From DASVUS01 sp036388675 (GTDB lineage Bacteria; Armatimonadota; Abditibacteriia; Abditibacteriales; Abditibacteriaceae), in assembly GCA_036388675.1 (NCBI GenBank), contig DASVRI010000014.1, forward strand, positions 1-64,000: a stretch of 64,000 bases of DNA, in the 5' to 3' direction. The position numbers were made by a program, and so were the translations under genes. Numbering within the stretch: the stretch's first letter is position 1; each line of letters starts with the position of its first letter. Positions 45,795-54,462 of this stretch are shown in pieces. The notes below the pieces were generated by a model. The model ran no database searches. It was not told the DNA's origin and worked only from the letters and a program-made list of their open reading frames with translations.

Positions 45795-46502
45795 ATGAAA
45801 GATAAGAAAACGTTTTCCAACTCGTTGCTGCTGGCTGCATCAATCATATTGTGTAGTGCTTTGGCTCTGGCCTTGGTGGGTGGCCTCAGCCGTGCCGGTA
45901 GCACATCCACCCCGTCCGCTTCTCAAGCGTCATTTAATGCACCAAAAACAACAATGCAAGTTCCGGCAGGAAAAGAAGTTGCGACGTTGGCTGCCGGCTG
46001 CTTCTGGAGCATGGAAGCCATGTTCGAGCAGCTTCAAGGCGTTGAAAAAGTCGAGCCGGGTTACGCCGGTGGAACAGTCGCCAATCCAACTTATGAGCGC
46101 GTCTGCGAAGGCAACACAGGCCATGCCGAAGCCGTAAACATCGTCTTCGACCCGAAGCAAATTTCTTATCGACAATTGTTGCAGGTGATGCTGACGATGC
46201 GCGACCCGACCACGCTGAATCGGCAGGGGCCGGACGCAGGGACCAACTATCGTTCAGCGATTTTTACGCACAGCCCACAACAGCAGGAAACCGCAGAAGC
46301 AGCAATTCGCGAGGTCGCGGCGGCAAAGATCTGGAACGACCCCATTGTCACTCCGGTGACACCTTTCATCAATTTCTATCAGGCCGAAGAGTATCACCGC
46401 GACTATTACCAGCGTCACCCGGACGTGGCGTACAGTCAATCGGTCATCGCCCCGAAGATCGAGGCTTTGCGCAGCAAGTTCAAAGCAAACCTAAAACCCT
46501 AA
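45795..46502 (+). CDS. msrA: Exported peptide-methionine (S)-S-oxide reductase
   Basis: 235 residues from ATG 45795 (TAGGAG upstream). N-terminal signal or anchor helix (about 12-35) then a Ser/Thr linker. The MsrA domain starts at 65 with AAGCFWSMEAMFEQLQG (catalytic C69), then GYAGGTVANPTYERVCEGNTGHAEAV and YRSAIFTHS, and ends with EEYHRDYYQRHP. Repairs methionine sulfoxide in exported proteins. The only Cys besides C69 in the mature part is in ERVCEGNTGH, so the resolving Cys of many MsrA proteins is missing from the C-terminus. GAGTACTC 41 bases after the stop. Confidence 0.95.
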   Translation: MKDKKTFSNSLLLAASIILCSALALALVGGLSRAGSTSTPSASQASFNAPKTTMQVPAGKEVATLAAGCFWSMEAMFEQLQGVEKVEPGYAGGTVANPTYERVCEGNTGHAEAVNIVFDPKQISYRQLLQVMLTMRDPTTLNRQGPDAGTNYRSAIFTHSPQQQETAEAAIREVAAAKIWNDPIVTPVTPFINFYQAEEYHRDYYQRHPDVAYSQSVIAPKIEALRSKFKANLKP

Positions 46503-46777
46503 TGGCATCTGGAACAGTGAGAGCACAGGAGAACTTGAATACGAGTACTCGATAGAGACAAGTTCGCAGCTTAGTCGTATGTGCTCAAGGGAATTACACG
46601 ACGCCGCTTGTGACTGAAATCGTGCCTGCCACGATGTTCTATCACGCCGAAGAACATCATTAGCAGTTTGTGAGACATCGCGTTTGACAACTTGATGCAG
46701 ATGTTAAGATGAGAATCTACTGGTATGCACATCCAGCAAGACTCTGTAGCGTTGTCACCTAAAGGAGAATTATGCCC

Positions 46778-46944
46778 ATGCCAAATCTAACATCGTTTAA
46801 AGGAATTTTCTTCTTACACTCTTAGGTGTGGCTGTATTCATTACTTTCATTCACACACAGAACCGGACATCTAGCCCACCTGTGGCCGGAGTTGCATTCC
46901 ATGCCCGCTTTCCATATCGCCGCCCATTGAAGCCGCAATTGTAA
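46778..46944 (+). pseudogene. Frameshifted small secreted protein
   Basis: ATG 46778 with AAAGGAG 10 bases upstream opens a frame that stops after 12 codons. Shifting frame near 46805-46810 (inside AAAGGAATTTTC) continues as LLTLLGVAVFITFIHTQNRT, a signal-peptide core, to a stop at 46942-46944. The two pieces together look like one secreted protein of about 55 residues. Either a mutation, a sequencing error or a slippery site; a terminator follows directly. Confidence 0.5.
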
Positions 46945-46954
46945 CAGCAAAAGC

Positions 46955-46994
46955 AAAAAGAGCGCGTAACCCGTGAAGGCTACGCGCTCTTTTT
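46955..46994. terminator. Bidirectional intrinsic terminator
   Basis: Perfect 14-bp stem AAAAAGAGCGCGTA (46955-46968) with TACGCGCTCTTTTT (46981-46994), 12-base loop, T-run on both sides. It ends the small secreted gene on the plus strand and the 47038-47703 gene on the minus strand. Confidence 0.92.
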
Positions 46995-47037
46995 CATGTA
47001 TGACTGGCTGTGTCGCAGCTTTTGACTATTGCCTAAA

Positions 47038-47703
47038 TTAGCGATTGCGCAGAATAGTCAGGCTCTGGGCGCGAAAAGCACCGTTGTTGAAGAATCCATA
47101 AACGCGAACTCGATCACCACGGCTGATGCGATTGGGTTCTCCGCCCGGCACCTGCACCCGCAACTGCTGGCCATCGATGGTGCGCAACAGAAAGGCGTTG
47201 CCGCTCAGGTCATCAACCACGATACCTTCCTCAGTGCGGTAGCCGTTGCGTGTCACCACGCTGTTGCGATTGTAGTTGTAGCGCCTGTTGAAAGCACCGC
47301 GCTGCTCACGGCGTTGACCAATAATGTAGGCGTCTTTGTGATCGTAGACACCATCACCATTGACATCACGCTGCGGCTCGTTGTAGCGGCCATTGTTCCA
47401 GCGGCCACTGTTCTCCCACCGCTCCTGACGCACATCGCGGCGCTCACGACGCAATTCCTGCTTGGCGTCTCGCAACTCCTGCTTTTCCTCGCGGCGTTCG
47501 CTGCGTGTGTCGGCCTTGGCTACGTCCCGGCGCTCCTGACGCACTTCCTTGCGCGCCTGCTTTACATCGCGGCGCTCTTCACGAACTTCCGCACGCGACT
47601 GAGCTGATGCAGGCTGAGAAATGCCGATCAGAGAACCGGCACTTAGCAATCCAACTCCCAAAACAATGCCGCGGCTCGTCATATTCTTTGCAGTGTTTGT
47701 CAT
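47038..47703 (-). CDS. Secreted protein with charged coiled region, Ca-binding loop and small beta domain
   Basis: 221 residues from ATG 47703 (AAGGAAAAG upstream). Signal peptide ends at QPASA-Q (about 35). Residues 38-95 are highly charged with repeated REERRDVKQ/RQERRD units, a probable coiled coil. DVNGDGVYDHKD (about 112-123) is a dockerin/EF-hand type calcium loop. The C-terminal 65 residues (GIVVDDLSGNAFLLRTIDGQ... to end) look like an OB-type beta domain. No named family. The charged section is reminiscent of periplasmic metal-binding Cpx-like proteins but lacks their motif. Confidence 0.8.
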   Translation of the reverse strand: MTNTAKNMTSRGIVLGVGLLSAGSLIGISQPASAQSRAEVREERRDVKQARKEVRQERRDVAKADTRSERREEKQELRDAKQELRRERRDVRQERWENSGRWNNGRYNEPQRDVNGDGVYDHKDAYIIGQRREQRGAFNRRYNYNRNSVVTRNGYRTEEGIVVDDLSGNAFLLRTIDGQQLRVQVPGGEPNRISRGDRVRVYGFFNNGAFRAQSLTILRNR

Positions 47704-47865
47704 GGTCTTTTCCTTCCCTTTGCTTGTCACCTAGCTTGGTGATTTGTCAGCGAATAGACGGGAACTAAGACGCGGTGTCTGTTAAGTTTTGTTAAGAAGA
47801 GCGAGCAAAGAGCAAGCAACTCGCAGGCTACCCACACCCACGCACACGGCCATTGCTGATGTTTC

Positions 47866-48309
47866 TTATGTATCAATGCGCCGGAACTGGTCGAAGATGC
47901 GGCGCTGGCGATAAGACTCCAGCACATCGAAGTCCAGGCCGATGGCTTCCAGATCGCGGCACGCCTGCGTATAAATGCGATTGACTTCCTCAAGATGGGG
48001 CATAATCAAACGTTGCTCGACCATTTCCACGGCACGGCGATGATCCAGAGCTAAATGTCGCACTTTGCCCCATGGATCAGAGATCAATCTCTCGTTAAGT
48101 CGCCCCTCCAGGGCATCAAACTCAATGCCTTCTCGCACTATTCTCTCTGCTTCCTCGCACAGCAGCCCCGGCACCTCCTGCATGAGGAACTGCACTCGCT
48201 CTTGAATGGCGCGTTGCACGAGCCGGTGACTGACCTCGAGAAGCCGATGACTTACTTCCGGGGCTCTGTTCGTATTACTGGCAATTGCGTCCGTTGTATT
48301 CGCACTCAT
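47866..48309 (-). CDS. Helical cytoplasmic protein of unknown function
   Basis: 147 residues from ATG 48309, with AGGAGATG upstream. Predicted mostly alpha-helical; contains a short internal duplication EVSHRLLEVSHRL (about 19-31). No signal peptide, no recognised family. Lies between two secreted-protein genes on the same strand but with its own ribosome site and a 162-base downstream gap. No function proposed. Confidence 0.65.
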   Translation of the reverse strand: MSANTTDAIASNTNRAPEVSHRLLEVSHRLVQRAIQERVQFLMQEVPGLLCEEAERIVREGIEFDALEGRLNERLISDPWGKVRHLALDHRRAVEMVEQRLIMPHLEEVNRIYTQACRDLEAIGLDFDVLESYRQRRIFDQFRRIDT

Positions 48310-48418
48310 GACTATCATCTCCTGTGAGATGCCGGTAATGAAACGAATTCACCATTCCCAGGAGGGCCAGCAAGGAAAGACAAGAGGAGTGAGACTGGCC
48401 AGGCTACTCGAAAGCAAA

Positions 48419-48448
48419 AGGCGCCCATTCTGGAGAATGAGCGCCTTG
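48419..48448 (-). terminator. Intrinsic terminator after the 48469-48855 gene
   Basis: AAGGCGCCCATTC (48419-48431) pairs with GAATGAGCGCCTT (48436-48448), four-base loop; read on the minus strand it is followed by TTTT. It lies 20 bases after the stop of the minus-strand gene. Confidence 0.8.
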
Positions 48449-48468
48449 CCACTGAGTTTATATTGTTG

Positions 48469-48855
48469 CTAAAGACGCCGGGGTCTGGCACCTGGATATG
48501 TTACTGTGCCCTGTTGCCCGTCTTGCGCTGAATACGCTTGGGGCCTGGTCAACAGAAACGGATGCAAGGCCTTGAAACTTTTGCGGTCTTCATCACGAAA
48601 TAGCAGGTTGCGAGGAAAAGATGGGCCCGCCTGGCTACGAAGTGGTTCTCGCTTAAAAACTCCCATGTCAGAGCCGAAACCCGGATAGACCACTGGCGGA
48701 TCGAACGGGAGTGTTTCTGAAGACGTAACCTGCACCAATGCTGGTTCTCGTTGTTGTGGATCAGCAAGCGTATGCCGTATTGCAAGGGAACATAAGGCCG
48801 TTGTTGCGGCCAGGCCGACCAGTCCTGCACGATGCTGAGTTTGGATGAGTTGCAT
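48469..48855 (-). CDS. Small exported protein of unknown function
   Basis: 128 residues; AGGAGG five bases before the ATG. N-terminal hydrophobic segment (GLVGLAATTALCSLAI, about 12-27), possibly a signal peptide. The remainder is Pro/Arg-rich with FDPPVVYPGFGSDMGVF and no recognised domain. GAGTACTC (48893-48900) lies 38 bases upstream in the promoter region. Confidence 0.65.
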   Translation of the reverse strand: MQLIQTQHRAGLVGLAATTALCSLAIRHTLADPQQREPALVQVTSSETLPFDPPVVYPGFGSDMGVFKREPLRSQAGPSFPRNLLFRDEDRKSFKALHPFLLTRPQAYSAQDGQQGTVTYPGARPRRL

Positions 48856-49227
48856 TATGTCCTCCTATTCCTGCATTGCTTTATTCGATGCGAGTACTCG
48901 GAGATAGGTGCTGATATTTGCAACTATAGTACAGAATTACAACTTACCGCAACAATGACATTCAAGGGCACAGCGCCCATGATGAAGTACGCATGCTGTT
49001 AATCTGCGTTTATTTTGCTGTTCTCGGTCTTGTAGATAGTGCGGAGTGGTGGACGCTGTAGAGTAGTAGAGCAAGTGAGTACTCAGACACGGGTGGGGCG
49101 GCTCTTTAGGAGTTGCCCCTATTTATTTTTGTATGTTAATTTTTTGGCCGCAATTTGCGGTTACAATGGAGCGAATCCATATGGCGAAAGCCACTTCCAG
49201 TCTGAATTATTTAGGAGGTAGTAAGTC
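48856..49227. other. Divergent promoter region with two GAGTACTC
   Basis: 372 bases between divergent genes. GAGTACTC at 48893-48900 and 49077-49084. GGGGCGGCTC/GAGTTGCCCCT inverted repeat near 49094-49122. Start of the plus gene is marked by TAGGAGGT. No gene seen. Confidence 0.5.
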
Positions 49228-50907
49228 ATGAAAGAGTTTGCCCGTTGTACCTCGGTGTGTAAGACGATAATGAGTTTCTTACTCGTCAGGTCTAAATTGT
49301 TAGTGCGTGGTTCTGTTAGCTCTGCGGCAGGGGCTAAAGCTGGACTACTGCTGGTGTTACTTCTGTTAGGCGGCAGCGCCATGCCGGCCCAGGCGAGTCA
49401 TTATCGCTCCGGCACATTGTCCTGGAGACCGACTGGAGCGCCAGGTCAGGTGCAATTCAATCTTACGGTCACTTTCCGGCGCGATGATAGCGACTTCGCT
49501 GGTACTGCCCCGGACGGTTTTGCTCAGACGAATGACATTGTTACGGATACCATCGGTGGCACGCAGTTCTTTTTTGGTGATGGAGAAGCCACCGACACCC
49601 TTCGCTTTCGAGTGAGTGCCTTCAGTGTTAACGAGAACTACATCATTGGTGAGGCTCTCAATCCCGGTACAGACAACGTCGGAATTCTGCACACATATGT
49701 TGGAGCCGGCCCGTTCACAGCCGGCATCGACAGTGCAGCTCGTGTTGCGGAACTCAATAACCGAGCGGGTGAAGCCTACAGGCTGGAAACATTCGTGACT
49801 CCACAAAGCGGCAACAGTTCACCTGTTTCACTTATTGTTCCTATCGTCCGTGTCGCTCAAGGAAGTGCCGCCAACCCGGCGAAGTTCATTGTTCCAGCTT
49901 CTGATCCCAATGGGGATACGCTTCGTTTTCGTGTCTCGACAGATGAAGAAGCCGGTGGTGGATCTTCTCCTCCTAACCTGACAGTGAACCCAAACACAGG
50001 GGAAGTCTCCTGGGACAATGCAGGGCTCGATACGATCCTGCCATATACTGTGCAGATCGTTGTCGAAGACCTGGACGGTAACGGTAACGTCAAGACTAAG
50101 ACACCTGTTGACTTTCTCTTGTTAATCGGAGATGTGGTCGGCACCGCGCCAACCTTGCAGATCAATCCAGCGGGGCCAATCACGGTGGCACCTGGCTCTC
50201 TTGTAACCTTTACTGTCCAGGCTTCTGATGTGGATGCAGGCGCAATGGTTACGCTTAACAGTGCCGGCCTTCCTGCTGGCGCAACCACCACACCGAGCCT
50301 GCCGGTTACGAGTCCTTCGAGCGCGAGTGTTGTCTTCAACTGGACGCCTACGAATGCACAAGTAGGAACATACGTCATTCTCTTCTCAGCGACTGACGAG
50401 ACCGGCCAGCAGACACTCAGATCCATCACGATCAATGTCGGTGGCACCACGCCACCTCCCGTAACTGGTTCCTATGGTGCCGTCACCGGCAATGGCAAAC
50501 TTAGCGTCGTGCCGGTTGTTGGACAGGCTCGTGCCCTGGCTAACAACAAGCGAACCATCACCACGTCCTTCTCCGGCTTCAGCAGCAGAAGAGGGAGAAC
50601 GCACGGCAGTGTGATCTACACCGATCGCATCAACGGCATCTACCTGCGCGCCACAGAAATCACATCTGTGCAGATTAATGGCAACGTGGGCACTATCTCC
50701 GGCATTGCTCGTGTCAACGGCATCAACGGCTACAGCTTTGTGCTGACGGCAATCGACAACATGCCAACCTACAGCGTCGTAGGTGATGGCTTCTCCTTGC
50801 AGATCAGTGATGGTGTAGATTTCTTCAACATCAACTCGACCTTTGCTCCGGGTGGCGTGCGCGTCATCTCAACAGGTGGCACAATCGTTCTGCCTACCGT
50901 TAAATAG
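49228..50907 (+). CDS. Secreted Ig/cadherin-like surface protein
   Basis: 559 residues; AGGAGG ribosome site. Long N-region then a signal peptide (AGLLLVLLLLGGSAMPAQA-S, about 38-56). The mature part holds a YRSGTLSWRP domain (about 57-200), two Ig/cadherin-type repeats (about 205-300 and 305-405: PASDPNGDTLRFRVST, ASDVDAGAMVTLNSAG...WTPTNAQVGTYVILFSATDETGQ), a Pro/Thr linker, then a C-terminal domain beginning SYGAVTGNGKLSVVP. That last domain resembles the post-COAP-type domain of cell-surface proteins (tentative). No transmembrane or sortase signal at the end. Probably adhesion or matrix; no enzyme motif. Confidence 0.78.
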   Translation: MKEFARCTSVCKTIMSFLLVRSKLLVRGSVSSAAGAKAGLLLVLLLLGGSAMPAQASHYRSGTLSWRPTGAPGQVQFNLTVTFRRDDSDFAGTAPDGFAQTNDIVTDTIGGTQFFFGDGEATDTLRFRVSAFSVNENYIIGEALNPGTDNVGILHTYVGAGPFTAGIDSAARVAELNNRAGEAYRLETFVTPQSGNSSPVSLIVPIVRVAQGSAANPAKFIVPASDPNGDTLRFRVSTDEEAGGGSSPPNLTVNPNTGEVSWDNAGLDTILPYTVQIVVEDLDGNGNVKTKTPVDFLLLIGDVVGTAPTLQINPAGPITVAPGSLVTFTVQASDVDAGAMVTLNSAGLPAGATTTPSLPVTSPSSASVVFNWTPTNAQVGTYVILFSATDETGQQTLRSITINVGGTTPPPVTGSYGAVTGNGKLSVVPVVGQARALANNKRTITTSFSGFSSRRGRTHGSVIYTDRINGIYLRATEITSVQINGNVGTISGIARVNGINGYSFVLTAIDNMPTYSVVGDGFSLQISDGVDFFNINSTFAPGGVRVISTGGTIVLPTVK

Positions 50908-50924
50908 TGTCTCAACCTCATGGC

Positions 50925-50960
50925 AAGGCGCTCATCCTTCGGGGTGGGCGCCTTTCGTTT
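50925..50960 (+). terminator. Intrinsic terminator
   Basis: AAGGCGCTCATCC (50925-50937) pairs with GGGGTGGGCGCCTT (50941-50954), then TCGTTTTTC. Terminates the Ig-like protein gene, 17 bases after its stop. The rest of 50966-51288 shows no gene I can support. Confidence 0.9.
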
Positions 50961-51288
50961 TTCACTTTTCCTGAGCGGTACTTGTGGCCGTGTGATTGAG
51001 CCTCGCCTTCATCAACATGAAGCGTATCATCTTTATGGCCTTGATGGCTTGGGAAGCGGCGCTACCGTTGTTGAGCATCGCCACCTCGCCGCGGATGCGT
51101 GGCAGACCTGGCTTGAGAAGTTGGCAGTACTCGTCTTCTTTGTGGCGAGACTCCATTTCACCTGGCGTTGGGAACTTACGCGCGCGCAAGCCACACTGCT
51201 ACGTGTTATTGCAAGCCGCTGTAATTCGTGCGTTCGGGATATTTGGTGATTGAAATTGGCTCTGAATCAAACAAGTGAGATAAATCAC

Positions 51289-51783
51289 CTATAGATTGCC
51301 TGCTCTTCGACTGTTTGCATCATAGGCGTCAAGCCATGTGCAGATGGTGCTGTAAAACTCGTGGTCAGTGAGGTTTAGAGCACGAGTACTCGTTATGCGG
51401 GCGTGCAAGCCGTCCGTTCGACTGCGAATCAATTCTTCCGAGGCTTTGCCCGGTGGGTTCCGGTCACCCTCATGCATAACCTGCACCAGGAGCGCCAGAT
51501 GTTCAACTGGCTTCCCCAGGAAAACGAGATGCTCCCAGACAAGTTTAGTGGCACAGGTCAGGTTCCTATCGGTGAATGCCGGTGGCTTATGATCAAAGAT
51601 GAGCCGTTGTGCGTCAAAGACATTTGACACATCAACCAGGCAGTCTGCGACATCAGAGAAGCGAGCGCTACGGGATAAAAAGATGATTTCAACAGCCTCG
51701 CCCGCAAAGAGATAACGCTGTACCAGCCATATCGACACCACGGCATCAGCATCCGGCTTCCTGTGGGTAGCAATTCGCTTCAT
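51289..51783 (-). CDS. DHH-phosphoesterase-like N-terminal domain protein
   Basis: 164 residues. THRKPDADAVVSIWLVQRY at the start resembles the HxNPDxDAxGS metal motif of DHH phosphoesterases, and LIFDHKPP the second DH motif. The usual DHHA1 C-terminal domain and the third His-rich motif are not evident, so it may be a stand-alone, possibly inactive, domain. It starts at ATG 51783 with no ribosome site, because inverted-repeat element E (51792-51888) lies immediately upstream. Possible loss of its own promoter. Confidence 0.6.
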   Translation of the reverse strand: MKRIATHRKPDADAVVSIWLVQRYLFAGEAVEIIFLSRSARFSDVADCLVDVSNVFDAQRLIFDHKPPAFTDRNLTCATKLVWEHLVFLGKPVEHLALLVQVMHEGDRNPPGKASEELIRSRTDGLHARITSTRALNLTDHEFYSTICTWLDAYDANSRRAGNL

Positions 51784-51791
51784 GGTTAACG

Positions 51792-51888
51792 AGAAGTAGT
51801 CTCATAACAATCTTAACGAACCCGGAGCGTGAGCGACGGGCACCCTGTTCGTGACAACGGCTCTCATGCTATTCATGAGACTACTTCT
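51792..51888. repeat. MITE-like element E
   Basis: Perfect 14-bp terminal repeats AGAAGTAGTCTCAT (51792-51805) and ATGAGACTACTTCT (51875-51888). The interior (51818-51840) shares 23 identical bases with the stem core of element A1 (7695-7717), but here without the complementary arm. 97 bp, no coding capacity. Abuts the start of the DHH-like gene. Confidence 0.82.
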
Positions 51889-52060
51889 ACTTATATAGAA
51901 GTCTTGTGAACTCTTTCCTCAACGCTGCGGCACTGAGCGCACGCCGGTCGGACAGCCTGCTTGTGTTGTACCAATTCTATGTTTGATAACATCTTTTGTC
52001 CTGCGCAAGTGATTTAGTGATCTCTTGCCCGGACAAAAATTACACAGCAATCGCTTGCCG

Positions 52061-52855
52061 CTAAGTAGTAACCTTGAGCCATCCGCCATCTATGTAGTAT
52101 GTGGAGCCGAGGCAGTAACTCGCGCGTGGTGAGCAGAGAAAGACAAAGAAGTCAGCAACTTCCTCCGGTGAGGCAAAGCGGCCAATGGGGGCATTGTCTT
52201 TAGCGATTTTGTCCAGGTAATCTTCCCAGGTTGTCTCCTGTCCCGCTGTCAACAGTTTGGCTGTTTTCTGCCAATCGGGAGTCATAACCAGGCCGGGATT
52301 GACGGTGTTCACTCGAATGTTGAACGGGATTAGCTCATTTGCCAGGCACTTGGAAAACATCACAAGAGCGGCTTTGGTGACATTGTAGATCGGCTCGTAG
52401 CCCAGGGGCTGTGTCGCACAAATTGAGGCGTTGTTTATAATCGCTCCACCGCCCCGCTCTCGCATTGAAGGCGCCAGGGCACGGGAAAGCCGAACCGCCG
52501 CCATGACGTGTAAGTCCCAGTAGTACTGCCATCGTTCATCAGGTGCGTTAAGAATGGTTTCTTCGCTACCTGTGCCCGCATTGTTAATCAGGATGTCAGC
52601 GCCGCCAAACTCGTCATCAATGACCTGCACAAAGCGGCTGATGTCATCAGCGTTGCTGACATCGACTGCTACACCGATAGCTCTAATGTCATGCTCGGTG
52701 TGAATCTCTTGCGCAACGTGCGAGACTCTCTCCTGGTCTCGGGCGCACAATGCAAGATGAACGCCTTCCGCTGCGAGTCCACGAGCAATGGCTAACCCGA
52801 TACCCACACTGCCGCCGGTTACAACGGCGACTTTATCTTTTAGACCAAGATCCAT
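52061..52855 (-). CDS. Short-chain dehydrogenase/reductase
   Basis: 264 residues, GGAGG nine bases before the ATG. TGGSVGIG (cofactor), DVSNADD, NNAGTGSE, catalytic Ser in NNASICATQ, and Tyr-Lys in YNVTKAAL. C-terminal GRFASPEEVADFFVFLCSPRASYCLGSTYYIDGGW. Classical SDR, NAD(P)H-dependent; sequence is nearest to 3-oxoacyl-ACP reductase/gluconate-type enzymes, but substrate cannot be set. Downstream on the same strand is the DHH-like gene, separated by element E. Confidence 0.93.
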   Translation of the reverse strand: MDLGLKDKVAVVTGGSVGIGLAIARGLAAEGVHLALCARDQERVSHVAQEIHTEHDIRAIGVAVDVSNADDISRFVQVIDDEFGGADILINNAGTGSEETILNAPDERWQYYWDLHVMAAVRLSRALAPSMRERGGGAIINNASICATQPLGYEPIYNVTKAALVMFSKCLANELIPFNIRVNTVNPGLVMTPDWQKTAKLLTAGQETTWEDYLDKIAKDNAPIGRFASPEEVADFFVFLCSPRASYCLGSTYYIDGGWLKVTT

Positions 52856-53327
52856 AGATCAGCATCCTCCCCGGTGCAGTTCCGGTGCAATTTCGCACGA
52901 CTTCAAGCAATTACCGCCAGATGTTCGATTCATTTATTTCTTCAATAATGCAATCAGAGTAGCAGAGGCCTGCTACCTGCACAAGATATGCTACCTGCAA
53001 AGGTGTGCTACCTGCAAAGATGCACGTCATCGTGTTGGTGCGCCGCCACTAAACCAAAACTGTATTCTCAAGGGATGTTCTCTGTTCTGTCCCGCTGCTG
53101 CTGCGCTTCAAGGATAATCACGGGCGGGGAACAGACGCAGTTAAACTCTCAGGATAGCCTGACATAATGGGGTTATATTCTGTTACACGATAGAGATGCA
53201 AAAGAGCGAGCAACCCGTAGGCTGCCCGCTCCCGGCTCGATGTGTGCATCGTCATGAGATTACCGCCACACTTATGTCATTGCCTTGATAGTGACACAGA
53301 GCTGACAAGAAATGCTGGTAATGTCTG
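52856..53327. other. Intergenic region with tandem repeats
   Basis: Three tandem copies of TGCTACCTGCAMARRTR-type units (52971-52988, 52989-53005, 53006-53022). An imperfect inverted repeat AAAGAGCGAGCAACCCGTAG / GGCTGCCCGCTC near 53198-53230. No gene recognised. Confidence 0.6.
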
Positions 53328-53579
53328 TTATGCGGTGCAACGCATCACATGCACAGTAAGAAAGCACAATGGAGAGTGTCTATATCGCGTTATGGAGCGC
53401 AGTGGTTTCACTTCTCGTCCGCCGGAAATCTTGAACGTGTTAGGGCCAAAATTCACGATGGTTTCAGCGCCCGATTTCCAGCGCGTGCGCTGCACGGCAT
53501 GATCGGCAGTCAGGAATTCGTGGGACAGCATTTCATCGTATCCCAGACGCTGCACAACAGGAGATAAGTAGTCGGCCAC
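53328..53579 (-). pseudogene. C-terminal fragment of a hydrolase cut by the IS630 remnant
   Basis: Minus-strand frame reading VADYLSPVVQRLGYDEMLSH and then AVQRTRWKSGAETIVNFGP and a stop. The pattern (DxxVQRTxWxxGxxxxVNFG) resembles the C-terminus of large glycoside-hydrolase-like proteins. The upstream part is lost at the left end of the IS630 element (53580). It is not the tail of the GH43 on the other side, so the element marks a deletion or rearrangement joint. Confidence 0.5.
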
Positions 53580-54176
53580 AATTAAGTTAAACTTAGGTTT
53601 ACGATGGCACAAATCAAAGTTATCACCCTGAGGCCGGAAGCACAAAGAACCTTAGAACACGGTTGTCGCAGCGGCCATAGCGCAGCTTTTCGCCAGCGTT
53701 GCCAGATCATCTTGCTCAAATGCCAGCGCCGCTCCTCGCTGGAAGTGGCAGGCATTATGGGTTGCTGTAAGGTGGTGGTCAACAACTGGATGGCTCGTTA
53801 TGAACAAGAAGGCTTGGCGGGACTGCACACCAAACCCGGACGTGGACGCAAAGCGATTCTGGATGCGCAGACGGACTTAGATCCAGTTTGAGAGGCTGTG
53901 CGCGGCAATCGCCAGCGCCTTCGCGTGGCTAAAGCCGGCTTGGCAGTGGCACTGGGCAAGAGCTTTAGCGACAAAACGTTACGCCGCTTTTTAAAGGCAC
54001 ACTGCACGCTATAAACGCATCCGAAAGCGTACCCGCCAAGAGCCGGATCCGCACCTTTACCAACTGAAGGTCGAATGTTTGGCGGGGTTGCAACAACTCT
54101 CGCGGCGGGGGCTGGCTGCGGTGGGAAGCCTACTCACCATCAACTTTTCGGAGCTCGCTCTTGGTTTAAAGTAATT
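53580..54176 (+). mobile_element. IS630-family element, internally deleted
   Basis: Imperfect terminal repeats AATTAAGTTAAACTTAG (53580-53596) and CTTGGTTTAAAGTAATT (54160-54176), 13 of 17 matching. Total about 600 bp versus about 1.1 kb for a complete IS630. Located at the broken end of the xylan locus. Confidence 0.8.
53604..54176 (+). pseudogene. IS630-family transposase remnant
   Basis: ATG 53604 opens the N-terminal helix-turn-helix domain (TLEHGCRSGHSAAFRQRCQI, then SLEVAGIMGCCKVVVNNWMARYEQEGLAGL and the basic TKPGRGRK segment). A stop comes after 95 codons at 53889; the next frame continues GNRQRLRVAKAGLAVALGKS...KTLRRFLKAH, then another shift to KRIRKRTRQEPDPHLYQLK and a stop near the right end. 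The DDE catalytic half is absent. Not functional; could be moved only by a related transposase. Confidence 0.85.
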
Positions 54177-54188
54177 CTGTCCGGCTAC

Positions 54189-54449
54189 TTAGAACGTGCC
54201 GTTGTGATAACGCAGGCTGCTGGCCCACGATCCCTGGCCATAAGCGTTCTTGCCATTTTGCAACCTGAGGGCGTCATTATTGGCCAGCGTGTCATAGGCG
54301 TAGCCCACGCGAATCATCGCGATGTCGGGCACGTCCGCCCAGATGATAGGGTTTTGCGCCTGCTGGGCAGGGACTGCCGGGCGGGAGAAAAGAGTTGACA
54401 TGAAAATTGCCGCCATGCACCAAAGCGCCTTCTTCAATGGCTGCTGCAC
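54189..54449 (-). pseudogene. GH43 N-terminal fragment with internal deletion
   Basis: Signal peptide (MQQPLKKALWCMAAIFMSTL...) followed by AQNPIIWADVPDIAMIRVG, the GH43 N-terminus with its catalytic-base Asp. It then jumps to YAYDTLANNDALRLQNGKNA and GSWASSLRYHNGTF, missing about 30-35 residues (the DTYYMSSTTMH section of relatives). It ends at 54189, just before the IS630 right end. Related enzymes are about 500-550 residues with arabinofuranosidase/xylosidase activity. Dead remnant, last member of the xylan operon. Confidence 0.8.
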
Positions 54450-54462
54450 GGAATGGTTCCTC

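Noticed and set aside
50962..51249. Short ORFs on both strands after the Ig-like gene
   Set aside because: They overlap the intrinsic terminator or lack ribosome sites; probably chance frames.
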